DNA of 64,000 nt from Solibacillus faecavium (GTDB lineage Bacteria > Bacillota > Bacilli > Bacillales_A > Planococcaceae): the NCBI RefSeq assembly GCF_014836905.1, contig NZ_JACSPZ010000003.1:186001-250000 (forward strand), given 5' to 3'. Positions 18,200 to 27,095 of this stretch are shown here, piece by piece; position 1 is the stretch's first letter, and every line of letters begins with the position of its first letter. Made by a program: the position numbers and the translations under genes. Under the pieces are notes generated by a model. That model was given only the letters and a program-made list of their open reading frames with translations, was not told the origin of the DNA and did not search any database.

Positions 18200-18472
18200 A
18201 AGTGTTTAATTATTGGGATTAGTATTTTCCTAGTTATTTAATAAATAAGGGAACGATTTACCGCTATTGCCGCTGATTGAAAAAATAACGTTAAAATAAG
18301 GGAAGAAAGTTCCGCTATTCCGTCCTAAAGGCATTATTTTCATGGTTTTTTACTGAATAACGGAAAACTGTTCCGTTATTTTCGCTGATTTAAGAAATAT
18401 TTTTAAAATAACGGAAATTTGTTCCTTTAATTAACGAGCCTTCCAAATATGCAAAATGGAAGACTCCTATTT
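18200..18472. repeat. Direct repeat copy 2 with 51/61/51-nt palindromic module
   Basis: Matches 16420-16690. Boxes start at 18244, 18295, 18356 and 18407, again spaced 51, 61 and 51. The left end carries the last codons of the 15964 gene without the rest of it. The right end has the CTTCCA/TGGAAG hairpin just beyond the stop of the minus-strand gene at 18485. Confidence 0.8.
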
Positions 18473-18484
18473 AGTTTAATCAAA

Positions 18485-18967
18485 TTAATTAACCAAACTC
18501 TTTTCCTTCACAGCCTCCACAGCAACCTCCCCAATATAATACGGAAACTTCTTAATGCGTTCCTTCAGTATAAACATATAAATTTCCTCATCCGTTTCTT
18601 GATGGTAGATACTTGTGTACTTGTGCTGGTTGTAAATGCTGTGCCACTTTGTTGGTTTGGTGCCGTAAATAGAGGCGTGGAGCATTTGGGCATCGTACGG
18701 TGTTTGGGCAAAGTATAGGGCGTACTGGGTAGGGGAAACGCTTGTTGCATACAGCTTGATGCGGTTGATGCCGAGTACGTCGCGTTGATTCATTTCACGG
18801 ATTTCGGCAATTTCCTCCTCCGTAAATGGGACTTCGTAAATACGCGATGGGTCGTCCTCCTTTTGCAAATAGCCTTTCTTTAAAGCGAGGTAAATCCAGT
18901 AAGCACCGAAGTTTTCCTCGTATTTGATCATTTCAAGTAGCAGTGTATAAACGGTTTGTTTCTCCAT
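18485..18967 (-). CDS. Hypothetical protein in phage-type replication cassette (160 aa)
   Basis: Starts MEKQTVYTLL; AGGGAG lies eight bases before the ATG, two bases after the stop of the dnaB-like gene, so it is the third gene of that operon. Soluble, no known motif; many Tyr and Glu residues. Its place suggests a phage or element protein that acts with the replication genes; function unknown. Confidence 0.65.
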   Translation of the reverse strand: MEKQTVYTLLLEMIKYEENFGAYWIYLALKKGYLQKEDDPSRIYEVPFTEEEIAEIREMNQRDVLGINRIKLYATSVSPTQYALYFAQTPYDAQMLHASIYGTKPTKWHSIYNQHKYTSIYHQETDEEIYMFILKERIKKFPYYIGEVAVEAVKEKSLVN

Positions 18968-18969
18968 TT

Positions 18970-20226
18970 TTATCGCTCCCTTGTCCAAATATGACCTGTT
19001 TTTTTGTTGTAATGGGCCATAGCTGTACCTGTTGGACCATTGCGGTTTTTGGCAACGATGAGCTCTAATGCATCGGGGGTATTGGTCTCTTCTCGATCGT
19101 AATACGAGTTGCGGTAGAGCAAAATAATGACGTCTGCATCCTGTTCGATGGAGCCCGAATCTCGTAAATCACTCATAAGAGGACGCTTATTGCCGCGGGA
19201 TTCCACATTGCGGTTGAGCTGGGATAGACAAATGACCGGGCAGTTGAACTCCTTTGCCATTTGCTTTAAGGCGCGGCTAATTTTGCTCATCGCGATGGCT
19301 GCATATTCCTCATCGCGGTCTGCTTGGATGATTTGTAAATAATCGATTAAAATAATTGGTGTTTTGTTTTCGTTTTGCCGAATAATACGGCGGGCTTGGC
19401 TGCGGATTTGCGGGATTGTTAAAGAGCTGCGATCATCAATTTCGATGCTCGATTTATTGACCCGTTCGAGTACTTGAATCCAGTTCTTTTTTTGTTCTTC
19501 TGAAAAGTATTGCTTCGGGTCGCGCATTTTTAATCGAGAGTATTGACCTGTTGTCGCAATGAGCCGATCGAGCAATATCGTTTTACTCATTTCCAATGAA
19601 AAGATAATCGGCAAATGTCCTTGCCAGCCTGCATAAAGGGCTAAATTGTTCATCACATCGGTTTTTCCCATCGAAGGGCGGGCTGCGATAATCGTCAGCT
19701 CGCCTGGACGGAATCCGTCGATTAGTAGCTCGAGATCCTTAATATGGGGGATAATGAGTCCAGGTGTTTCTACTTCCTCCCACGGCCGATTATCCATTGC
19801 GACTAAAGTTTGCGTGATTGTTGTATCTGTCCGATTTCCTTCGAGCTGTGTATGATCAAGCCGCTCGATAATTTGCGGGATCGCCCAATCTCCCTCAGCC
19901 GCCTGAAATAAAATTTGCCCCTTTTGCCGCTCGCGCCAAATTTCTCGTAGTAGTAGGACATAATCGTCGAACTTTTCGGCATTGGCAAACCTCATAAGCT
20001 CCGTCACATAGGAAATCCCAATCGCTTCAATCTGTTCAAACCGTGCACTTAGTGTTAAGTAGTCTACTGGATGTCCTTCATTTGCGAGTTGCTGCATGAG
20101 CGCAAAAAGCTGTCGGTGGTATTGGCCGTAAAACATGTCCGGCTTGAGCTGACTATCGAGTATTAAATAATTTTCCTCGAGCATCGTTGCTAAAATGCTT
20201 TGCTCTAAAAATTCCTTTTTAATCAT
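18970..20226 (-). CDS. DnaB-type replicative DNA helicase, phage-like second copy
   Basis: 418 residues. N-terminal DnaB domain, then the RecA-like core: Walker A ARPSMGKT (about residue 190), Walker B PIILIDYLQII, and LSQLNRNVESRG plus SGSIEQDADVIILLYR. Chromosomal DnaB homologues are longer (about 440-450) and sit elsewhere. ATGA overlap with the upstream Phg_2220_C-like gene shows that the two are translated together. The product would unwind DNA at an origin opened by its partner. Confidence 0.88.
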   Translation of the reverse strand: MIKKEFLEQSILATMLEENYLILDSQLKPDMFYGQYHRQLFALMQQLANEGHPVDYLTLSARFEQIEAIGISYVTELMRFANAEKFDDYVLLLREIWRERQKGQILFQAAEGDWAIPQIIERLDHTQLEGNRTDTTITQTLVAMDNRPWEEVETPGLIIPHIKDLELLIDGFRPGELTIIAARPSMGKTDVMNNLALYAGWQGHLPIIFSLEMSKTILLDRLIATTGQYSRLKMRDPKQYFSEEQKKNWIQVLERVNKSSIEIDDRSSLTIPQIRSQARRIIRQNENKTPIILIDYLQIIQADRDEEYAAIAMSKISRALKQMAKEFNCPVICLSQLNRNVESRGNKRPLMSDLRDSGSIEQDADVIILLYRNSYYDREETNTPDALELIVAKNRNGPTGTAMAHYNKKTGHIWTRER

Positions 20227-20954
20227 TCATAATCACCTTCATCAAAATCAAGTACGACAGGTGCCGGGACGTAATCATTATCCTGCATTCTTGCGAGGGC
20301 ATTATTTAAATAGCTTTCAAAATTACCCGAACGGAACAATGTCATCGGCCTTAAGTATTTGTACATTTGCGGGTCGTGCATCCAATTCCTCACTTGCTCA
20401 TCAATGACTAAATGGCAGTCTTCCACCGTGTAGCCTTCTTTTAAAATCGCTTTGATGAGGCGGTTACTCGTTTTTGAATCGGGATTAAAGTGTTTATTGG
20501 TCTTTTCGTTAAAATAGTGAATGATCGTTGCAATGTCATTACTATAGTCCATATCTTCTTTTGTTTTTTTCTTTTCCTGTAAATTTGGCTCTTCTGGAAA
20601 CAGCTCTTCCTGGGTATAAACTTTTTTCTGAAGCAGCTTCTCAATTTTTTCATAATCAATTCGGTACCATTTCGAACGGTCGGTAACGAAACTGTTCAAT
20701 TTGTTTGAAGAAAGGATCAGTTGATAGCGTTCTAATTTCGTTATGAGTCTTTTCACTTTCGTTATGTTCCAATAGGAGCATTGCTTTGCCCATCCTTCAT
20801 AAGTTTGGCGATACCAAATATGTCCTTCCTTCTCTACACCGTTCTTTTCTAATCGATAATGCAGCAGCTGCAGGAATAATGCCTCCTCAACACCGATTCG
20901 GACTGCCAAACTGTGTGATACAAGTAATTGTTTATCGTTCACTAATACTTTCAT
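20223..20954 (-). CDS. Phage replication protein with Phg_2220_C-type C terminus
   Basis: 243 residues. The N-terminal half is winged-helix-like (WYRQTYEGWAKQC, then VKRLITKLERYQLI). The C-terminal half has NEKTNKHFNPDS and KYLRPMTLFRSGNFESYLN, the signature of the conserved phage C-terminal/DnaD-like replication domain. ATG 20954 has GGAGG upstream. It probably binds the origin and loads the DnaB helicase encoded next. No integrase, capsid or lysis genes are nearby. Confidence 0.8.
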   Translation of the reverse strand: MKVLVNDKQLLVSHSLAVRIGVEEALFLQLLHYRLEKNGVEKEGHIWYRQTYEGWAKQCSYWNITKVKRLITKLERYQLILSSNKLNSFVTDRSKWYRIDYEKIEKLLQKKVYTQEELFPEEPNLQEKKKTKEDMDYSNDIATIIHYFNEKTNKHFNPDSKTSNRLIKAILKEGYTVEDCHLVIDEQVRNWMHDPQMYKYLRPMTLFRSGNFESYLNNALARMQDNDYVPAPVVLDFDEGDYE

Positions 20955-21556
20955 GTTCCAACCTCCAAAATTTGAATTACTGTCTTGCCTTATATATGGC
21001 ATCCATAATCAAAAAAAGGGACATGAAAGTGAAAATAATTTTTTGGGGAGATCCGAATTGGCATTGCCCTAAAGAAAAAAACCATTCAGTTGCGTGTTAA
21101 CGCAACAATATATATTTATAAAAATAATTAAAAAAATAATTAAATCTTTTTGAGCGAACTTTTTTGAGCACATGATGATGGGATTTTATTGAGTTGTTGA
21201 TGATGGGATTAGAACGGGTCGATGGAAGGGATGGATTTGGCTGAGGAAATAAGAGTAAAAGCGGGTCAAAAAATGTTGGAGAAAACAGAAGGAATTCTAT
21301 TTTAGAATAATAAAAGGGATTTATTTTATTAATATAATTTATCGAATGGAATTTTCATTTGTATAAATCATTACAGAAAAATATGTACAGATATTATAGG
21401 GAAAATTAAATTTTGATTTTTTCAGGATGTACTTTTTTGTAATCAAGATTTAATATGCAATGAGTATTTGGAAGTTACGAATAGGGTATAGAGAGTAGGT
21501 ATAGCAGCTTCAATGGTTGTGAGAATTTATTATAATTACGGAGAGGAGCTAGTAGC
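20955..21556. other. 600-base AT-rich gap upstream of the phage replication cassette
   Basis: No gene seen. It holds a TTGCGT/ACGCAA inverted repeat with a 4-base spacer at 21090-21105 and AATTAAAAAAATAATTAAA tracts at 21121-21146. For a phage replication module these are candidate operator or origin sequences. The rest shows nothing distinctive. Confidence 0.3.
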
Positions 21557-22066
21557 ATGTTCTCAATAACATTGGATAGTTTTATTCGAATTATCACTGT
21601 TGGCATTCTAGCTTATGTCGGTCTAATCTTCTTTCTGCTGACTTCTGGGAAACGGTCATTAACCCAATTAAATGCTTTCGATTTAGTGGTAACGGTAGCA
21701 CTTGGTTCTATACTCTCTACAATTTTATTGAATAAAAACGTGAGCTTGCTAGAGGGACTGTTAGCATTTGTCCTGATGATTTTATTGCAATTCTTATTGA
21801 CATTCACATCTGTACGTTGGAAAAAATTCAATAAAATCATTAAGTCAGAGCCGAGCTTGCTCTATTTGAATGGCTCATTTCTTAGAGAAACGATGAAAAA
21901 AGAAAGAATTAGCGAGGGCGATATACTACAGTCTGTGCGGAATGATGGAATCGGAGACTTAAAGGAAGTTAAAGCGATTGTTCTTGAAAACGATGGCAGC
22001 TTATCAGTTATTAGCGGAGAACTGGGAAATACCTTGGCTAATGTAAAAATAACTAGAGAAAGCTAA
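21557..22066 (+). CDS. DUF421 family membrane protein (YetF/YrbG-like)
   Basis: 169 residues. Three membrane helices at the N terminus with SGKRSLTQLNAFDLVVTVALGS, the hallmark of DUF421, then a cytoplasmic domain with GDILQSVRNDGI and a short beta extension. GAGAGGAG 12 bases upstream supports ATG 21557. Bacillus homologues are accessory membrane proteins, some linked to spores; the biochemical role is unclear. Single gene with its own terminator. Confidence 0.85.
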   Translation: MFSITLDSFIRIITVGILAYVGLIFFLLTSGKRSLTQLNAFDLVVTVALGSILSTILLNKNVSLLEGLLAFVLMILLQFLLTFTSVRWKKFNKIIKSEPSLLYLNGSFLRETMKKERISEGDILQSVRNDGIGDLKEVKAIVLENDGSLSVISGELGNTLANVKITRES

Positions 22067-22090
22067 TGAACTTCACAGGAATTCAATGAG

Positions 22091-22132
22091 TGCCAAAATC
22101 CTTTATGATCAAGGATTTTGGCACATTTTTTT
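22091..22132 (+). terminator. Terminator of DUF421 gene
   Basis: TGCCAAAATCCTT pairs perfectly with AAGGATTTTGGCA (13 bp, 7-base loop), followed by T residues. Confidence 0.9.
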
Positions 22133-22330
22133 TACGGACTATTGATAGATAATTTACTTACTCAGATATTAAATTTTTTTTTTTGTTTTTCAATCCCCAA
22201 ATACATAACTGTTCCAAAGCCGTTATAGTGAAATCAACAGAATACTTGAAAAAAATATTTTAAAATATTTTGTAACGAAATAGAGGGTCGTGGTATTAAT
22301 ACTACGAACAACAGGAAAGTGAGGGCAGTT

Positions 22331-22825
22331 ATGAACAAGTTAGAGGAACAATATGAACAAATTCATCCAAAACTCTATGCGTTTTTTTTGTCCAAGACAG
22401 GAAATCGGATGACTGCTCAAGATCTTTGCCACGATACCTTTTACGAGGCTTGTAAAAGCATTGGCTCCTTTAATGGACAATCCACTTTGTCGACATGGAT
22501 CTTCTCGATTGCGGGAAATTTACTGAAAAAATATTATCGGAAAAATAAGTATCAGCAAAGCTTAATGCAAAAACTCTCAGCGATTCCGGAAACTGAAATG
22601 CCATCGATAGAAGAGTTAGCAGAACTCAATGAAGATACAAGAATACTTTTACATCATATTTCAAAACTAGATGATGCTTCGAGGGAAATTGTATTGCTGC
22701 GTATATATGGAGAACTGAGCTTTGCAGAAATTGGTGACTTAATTGGTAAATCAGAGAACTATGCGCGGGTAACGTTTCACCGGCTGAAATTGAAGATTCA
22801 AAAATTAATGGAGGTGACTTTATGA
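22331..22825 (+). CDS. ECF-type RNA polymerase sigma factor
   Basis: 164 residues. Region 2 contains AQDLCHDTFYEA and STWIFSIAGNLLKKYYRK; region 4 contains LRIYGELSFAEIGDLIGKSENYARVTFHRLK. ATG 22331 is preceded by GAGGG; a GTG 12 bases earlier is less likely. It overlaps the zinc-finger anti-sigma gene by ATGA, the usual arrangement for an ECF sigma and its inhibitor. Confidence 0.88.
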   Translation: MNKLEEQYEQIHPKLYAFFLSKTGNRMTAQDLCHDTFYEACKSIGSFNGQSTLSTWIFSIAGNLLKKYYRKNKYQQSLMQKLSAIPETEMPSIEELAELNEDTRILLHHISKLDDASREIVLLRIYGELSFAEIGDLIGKSENYARVTFHRLKLKIQKLMEVTL

Positions 22826-23370
22826 ACAAAGAATGTCCGGTTATACAAGATCTTTTACCTTTATACGAGGAAGATTTGGTTCAGATAGGGACAAAACAAT
22901 TTGTCGAGGAGCATTTGAAAAGTTGCCAAGAGTGCCGCCACATTGCAGAACAATCACAAATCCCGCTGCCTGTGGAAGTAGAACATGGCGGTGGCTCTAA
23001 AAAAATGATTCGAAAAATCACGCTGAAGCTGACAACGATACAGATTTTCTTTGTAGCGATTGCCTTTATCTTGGCGATGGGGACGACCGTGATGAATAAC
23101 AATAGTGGATTTATCCTGACCTATGCCTTACTGGGCGCGGTTACATATTTGTTTTACCGCTCCATTTTTATTGCCGTTCTGCTTGCAGGGGTACCGAATT
23201 TTATATGGAACTGTCTATTGTATATGACGGATTGGTTCGGTGAATTTTATGGAGGAAGCTTTTTGGAGTCTTTTTCCCTCGCACTCACATCCGTGGTGAT
23301 CCATTTAATCATAACGTTTATTGGAATTGTGATCGGCTTTAGCATTCTTAAAATAAGAGAGGAAAATTAA
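22822..23370 (+). CDS. Zinc-finger anti-sigma factor, membrane-bound
   Basis: 182 residues. N-terminal zf-HC2/ZAS finger with CPVIQDLLPLYEE and HLKSCQECRH, which should hold the sigma factor. Four membrane segments follow from about residue 60. It is translated from a start overlapping the sigma stop. It would keep the 22331 sigma factor inactive until a signal is sensed; the signal is unknown. Confidence 0.8.
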   Translation: MNKECPVIQDLLPLYEEDLVQIGTKQFVEEHLKSCQECRHIAEQSQIPLPVEVEHGGGSKKMIRKITLKLTTIQIFFVAIAFILAMGTTVMNNNSGFILTYALLGAVTYLFYRSIFIAVLLAGVPNFIWNCLLYMTDWFGEFYGGSFLESFSLALTSVVIHLIITFIGIVIGFSILKIREEN

Positions 23371-23371
23371 T

Positions 23372-23704
23372 ATGAAAAAGAAAATACTATATGGCGTAAT
23401 TGCTATTACATTAATTGGTGTCCTAGTGTACGCTTACATGCAAATGAGCGGCAATACAGTGCATAAACAAAGAGCAAAAGTGAGCTTAGAAACATTTTTG
23501 CAAGAAACGTATCCAGACATGGACTATGAGATTAAACAGGTAGGGTACGGTTGGACGGATGTCACGTATGAGTTTGAAGTGGTGAAAAAGGACTCGTTGG
23601 CAGTTGAAACTACTTATACGTTTTATGTTTCTGGTATGGAGCCTTATGAAGTTTTCAGTGATACCATTCGTGGAACCAATATAGACAAAGAGGTATCTGA
23701 CTGA
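23372..23704 (+). CDS. Small membrane-anchored protein, DUF3139-like
   Basis: 110 residues: one N-terminal membrane helix, then an extracytoplasmic domain with QETYPDMDYEIKQVGYGW, the pattern of YfjL/DUF3139-type proteins. It starts two bases after the anti-sigma stop and is part of that operon. It may be an accessory sensor or a target of the sigma factor. Confidence 0.65.
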   Translation: MKKKILYGVIAITLIGVLVYAYMQMSGNTVHKQRAKVSLETFLQETYPDMDYEIKQVGYGWTDVTYEFEVVKKDSLAVETTYTFYVSGMEPYEVFSDTIRGTNIDKEVSD

Positions 23705-23925
23705 GGTAGGGTATCACAGTCAGTTTTTCTCCTGACATTCAATGATTGAAATTAAAGCAAATTTCTGTAATAGTATCTGCCCAAAATGCGCATAATAAGT
23801 CCGATTGATAATTTGCCTCTAAAATAATGAAGTTGTATATTTAATTTGTTAGTAACAAAAATTTATTAACGATACTGGGAACAATCACGTGAGCGTTGTG
23901 GTTTTTCTGAGAAGGAGAAATTGTA

Positions 23926-24678
23926 TTGAAATTAAAAGACAAGGTAGTGATCATTACAGGTGGTGCTGGCGGTATTGGTGCTGGTATGGGGCGTGCAATG
24001 GTAAAAGAGGGCGCAATTGTTGTGGCAGTTGATCTCAATCCTGAAGCAGGCGCAAAAGTATTGGCGGATTTGCAGCAACACTCACCACAATCTAGCTTTA
24101 TTGAATGTGATTTGACAAAGCATGATCAACTAAAAAATGTAGTGGAACAAGTTGTCGAGAAATATGGTCGTTTAGATGTGTTAGTGAATAATGCACACGC
24201 TTCGAAACAAGTGCCATTCCTTGAAACAACACCAGAACATTTAGCATTGTCAATGGATACAGGCTTCTACCCTACATGGTACTTAATGCAGGCGGCTATT
24301 CCACATTTGAAGAAAACTCGTGGTAATATTATAAACTTTGCTTCAGGTGCCGGGTTAAAAGGACATAAAACACAAGCTGCTTATGCGGCAGCAAAAGAAG
24401 CGATTCGTGGGATTACGCGTGTCGTAGCCAATGAATTTGGGGCTGATGGTGTGACGGCGAACTTGATCTCACCAATCGCCAATTCAGAAGGTGTACAAGC
24501 ATGGGCAAAAGCTCAACCGGAATATTATGAAGGGGTACTTGCAGGTATTCCGATGGGTAAATTCGGTGATCCGGAACAAGATATCGGACGTGCTGCTGTC
24601 TTTTTAGCTTCAGAAGACTCGAAGTATATAACAGGTCAAACATTGATGGTGGATGGCGGCTCGATCATGCTCCACTAA
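23926..24678 (+). CDS. Short-chain dehydrogenase/reductase
   Basis: 250 residues with the classical SDR layout: NAD(P)-binding TGGAGGIG (11-18), NNA (88-90), catalytic Ser140, Tyr153 and Lys157 (YAAAK), and TGQTLMVDGG near the C terminus. TTG start with AAGGAG seven bases upstream. Asp36 after the second beta strand suggests preference for NAD(H). Substrate unknown. A bidirectional terminator separates it from the convergent DUF2062 gene. Confidence 0.88.
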   Translation: MKLKDKVVIITGGAGGIGAGMGRAMVKEGAIVVAVDLNPEAGAKVLADLQQHSPQSSFIECDLTKHDQLKNVVEQVVEKYGRLDVLVNNAHASKQVPFLETTPEHLALSMDTGFYPTWYLMQAAIPHLKKTRGNIINFASGAGLKGHKTQAAYAAAKEAIRGITRVVANEFGADGVTANLISPIANSEGVQAWAKAQPEYYEGVLAGIPMGKFGDPEQDIGRAAVFLASEDSKYITGQTLMVDGGSIMLH

Positions 24679-24700
24679 TATCATGAATTTAATATAACAA

Positions 24701-24750
24701 CGAACCGGGTGCACGAACAATTGATGAATTGTTGGGCACCCGGTTTTCTT
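24701..24750. terminator. Bidirectional terminator between convergent genes
   Basis: AACCGGGTGC (24703-24712) pairs with GCACCCGGTT (24736-24745), with a second inner stem AACAATT/AATTGTT, followed by TTTCTTT. Confidence 0.85.
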
Positions 24751-24762
24751 TATGTGATGGAC

Positions 24763-25236
24763 TCACCTAATTTTATTTAAAATCCTTACCCGGTTTGTCT
24801 TAAACATGACATATACGATGATGTAAATAAGTATCGAGGAGATCACGATATTGCACGTGGCACCTGTTAGAAAGATGAATCCACTTGAATGGGAACTCAC
24901 AATTCCTGTATAAGCATGTTCGATCGCGTCAATGTATCCTACTTCATCCAGTTCATTGACTTTAGTATTTCGATCCAATAGAAAGCTCCCGACCTGATAA
25001 TTTAAGAAGAAAAGGAGCGGCCAAATAAAAGTGCCCATGACACCACCGACAAGTGCGGAAACGGTATTCGCCTTTACGAGCCTGGCCATACCGATGGAAA
25101 GTACGGGGCCAAATCCGAATGTAGGCAGCCAGCTTGGGATAAAACCAATCGTTACTCCTGACGCCACTTCATGTGGACCCGATTTAAGCCGAAATAGACG
25201 GATTAAATTATATTTAACGGTTCGTGTTATTTTCAT
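24763..25236 (-). CDS. DUF2062 family membrane protein
   Basis: 157 residues. The N terminus has SGPHEVASGVTIGFIPSWLP and the middle GGVMGTFIWPLLFFLNYQVG, both typical of DUF2062, with three or four membrane helices. Role unknown in bacteria. Single gene. Confidence 0.8.
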   Translation of the reverse strand: MKITRTVKYNLIRLFRLKSGPHEVASGVTIGFIPSWLPTFGFGPVLSIGMARLVKANTVSALVGGVMGTFIWPLLFFLNYQVGSFLLDRNTKVNELDEVGYIDAIEHAYTGIVSSHSSGFIFLTGATCNIVISSILIYIIVYVMFKTNRVRILNKIR

Positions 25237-25509
25237 AGATGACTATCCTCTCCAAGTAATTCGTCCCAAACGTTAAATGGTCATTATAGATATATTATAC
25301 CTAATTTACAACATATAGATTTATTTTTTCCGAATAATTAAATTAATGAGGGCGGGTCGGAAATTTATTATACTGATTGATGATTCATTATGTAAGAAAT
25401 AGGGTAAAGATAAGAAGATGCTTCATTACAGCGTGTTAAAAGCGGGCTGCAACAGCATATTATCAAAGGGTGACAACACAGATACTACATAAAAAAGGGG
25501 ACATGAACT

Positions 25510-25767
25510 ATGCTACAATTATTTTTTAACGACGATCATTTAATTTCGATTACAGGCGATGAAGATATTTTATCGAAAATTCCTGACCGCTATGAGTATT
25601 ATGATTTAATTAATATTAAAAATGAATTGGTAACAACAGAGCATTTAGTGGAGGCATTCGAGTATGCTTTACGTAAAAAAGGCGAAGATGCAGTAAATGC
25701 AGCGGCTTATTATGCTAAATTAAAAGATATGTACGAGACGAAAAAAAGATTACCGATTGAAAACTAG
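25510..25767 (+). CDS. Hypothetical protein (85 aa)
   Basis: Starts MLQLFFNDDH. AGGGGAC lies nine bases before the ATG. Small, soluble, alpha/beta-like, no motif known to me. Single gene with its own terminator. Confidence 0.6.
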   Translation: MLQLFFNDDHLISITGDEDILSKIPDRYEYYDLINIKNELVTTEHLVEAFEYALRKKGEDAVNAAAYYAKLKDMYETKKRLPIEN

Positions 25768-25806
25768 TGAGTTTGCAAAGTGGCATTATAAAATATAAGG
25801 CATGGT

Positions 25807-25853
25807 AACCTGGCACAAAATAGTTGTGCACAGGTATAGCCAGGCTTTTTTTG
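25807..25853 (+). terminator. Terminator after the 85-aa gene
   Basis: CCTGGC (25809-25814) pairs with GCCAGG (25839-25844), with partial inner pairing, followed by seven T residues. Confidence 0.65.
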
Positions 25854-25863
25854 TGTTTGGAAA

Positions 25864-26250
25864 TTAGTGGGAGCTAATATTGGAGGTAGGGAAAAACAGC
25901 TGTAATAGCAGCTTCCTTGCTTGCTCAAAGGTTGTATATTCCTGATAGAAATGATGATAATTTGCTATTCGGTCTTCTAGAAATTCATATTGATAATGCT
26001 CAAAAAAAGATTGAAATAGCATATCGATTTGACCTTGGGGGATTTGATTTATGTGATCGCTTAAAACATAACTTAGCGTGCCGGCTATATTCATGCAATA
26101 AAAATGGAAGTCATCATAGAAATCCACCTCATTAGGTAATTTCATAAACTCTGTTCGGAAATCTTCCGTTATTTTATTAATATCTTGGGTAGGAAAAGGT
26201 TTTCTTAATTTAGGATCAATTTCGGTTAATTGCTTTAAAATGTCGTTCAT
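25864..26250 (-). CDS. Hypothetical protein (128 aa)
   Basis: Starts MNDILKQLTE; AGGGAGG is nine bases upstream. Soluble, rich in Phe, Tyr and His, probably helical. It lies 22 bases after the lysine-tailed gene and is likely co-transcribed. Some similarity in size and aromatic content to YxiJ-like immunity proteins, too weak to name it. Confidence 0.6.
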   Translation of the reverse strand: MNDILKQLTEIDPKLRKPFPTQDINKITEDFRTEFMKLPNEVDFYDDFHFYCMNIAGTLSYVLSDHINQIPQGQIDMLFQSFFEHYQYEFLEDRIANYHHFYQEYTTFEQARKLLLQLFFPTSNISSH

Positions 26251-26272
26251 AGGACCTCCCTTAATGTTGGGG

Positions 26273-26767
26273 CTATTTTTTCTTCGCCTTCTTCTTCTTT
26301 TTTGATTCCTCTTTTTTCTTTTTATCTTTCTTCTTAGATTTTTTCTTTTTTTCCTTTTTTTCCTCGGACTTTTGAGAAGCAGGTTTTAATTTTGTTAAAT
26401 CGATTTCAAAGGGAATTAATTCCGCTTTCCTACTTTCTTTAAGCTCTTCTCTCACATCTATTTTCCCTTTAGGATATTTAATAATATTGTTTTTCCGTAA
26501 ATCCTTTTTATTATTATTTAATGCACAGGTATCCTCATGTTTAAGAGCATTGGTAATGAAACGTTTATACATAACGCGTGTCTTATTTTCATCATGGTAA
26601 TGGAGGCTATGGGTATCACACCCACCTTGCTTCCACGTGTATTGTGGCGATTCGATATAGTGACGATCTTCTGTATCAATAAAGTAAGTGATGCTTGCAG
26701 AATTGGACGCAGGATGAAACGTGACGGTCGTGATATTGTGCTCGTAATCTACTAAGGTATAGTGCAT
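26273..26767 (-). CDS. Hypothetical protein with a polylysine C-terminal tail
   Basis: 164 residues. A short beta-rich N-terminal domain (MHYTLVDYEH) is followed by about 30 terminal residues made almost only of Lys, Glu and Ser. AGGAGG lies nine bases before the ATG. The tail could bind nucleic acid or cell-wall polymer. There is no signal peptide. Operon partner is the 128-residue gene. Confidence 0.6.
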   Translation of the reverse strand: MHYTLVDYEHNITTVTFHPASNSASITYFIDTEDRHYIESPQYTWKQGGCDTHSLHYHDENKTRVMYKRFITNALKHEDTCALNNNKKDLRKNNIIKYPKGKIDVREELKESRKAELIPFEIDLTKLKPASQKSEEKKEKKKKSKKKDKKKKEESKKKKKAKKK

Positions 26768-27095
26768 AAAAATACCTCCTAGGGAATAATAGGTAGTCTT
26801 GTAAATTAAATGGTAAATTAAAGGGTATTGAATGTCAATATTCTACGGTAATAACTTAAAATAGAACTGAATATCTAAAAAAATTTTCATTATATACATC
26901 TAAAAAGGGATCTATTTAACTTAAGAAAGGCCTATCTCACCATCTAATGAATAAGAGCATCCTCCCAAGTTCATCGCTAAACTAAACACTATTATTATCG
27001 AAATATAACAAAAAATCTAAAAATTTGCATAACTAGTTGTTAAGTTTTTCTTGCTTTGTTATTCTTTAAAACATTAATCAACTAGGGGGGCCCAT
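26768..27095. other. Divergent intergenic region before abgT
   Basis: 328 bases between divergent genes. AT-rich, with no ORF and no clear operator; AGGGGGGC at 27084-27091 is the abgT ribosome site. Confidence 0.3.

Noticed and set aside
19127-19342. Plus-strand frames over the DnaB and initiator genes
   Set aside because: Antisense shadows of well-supported coding sequence.
22262-22318. ECF autoregulatory promoter before the sigma gene
   Set aside because: TGTAAC is followed by CGTGGT at only 12 bases, not the usual 16-17, so it does not fit.
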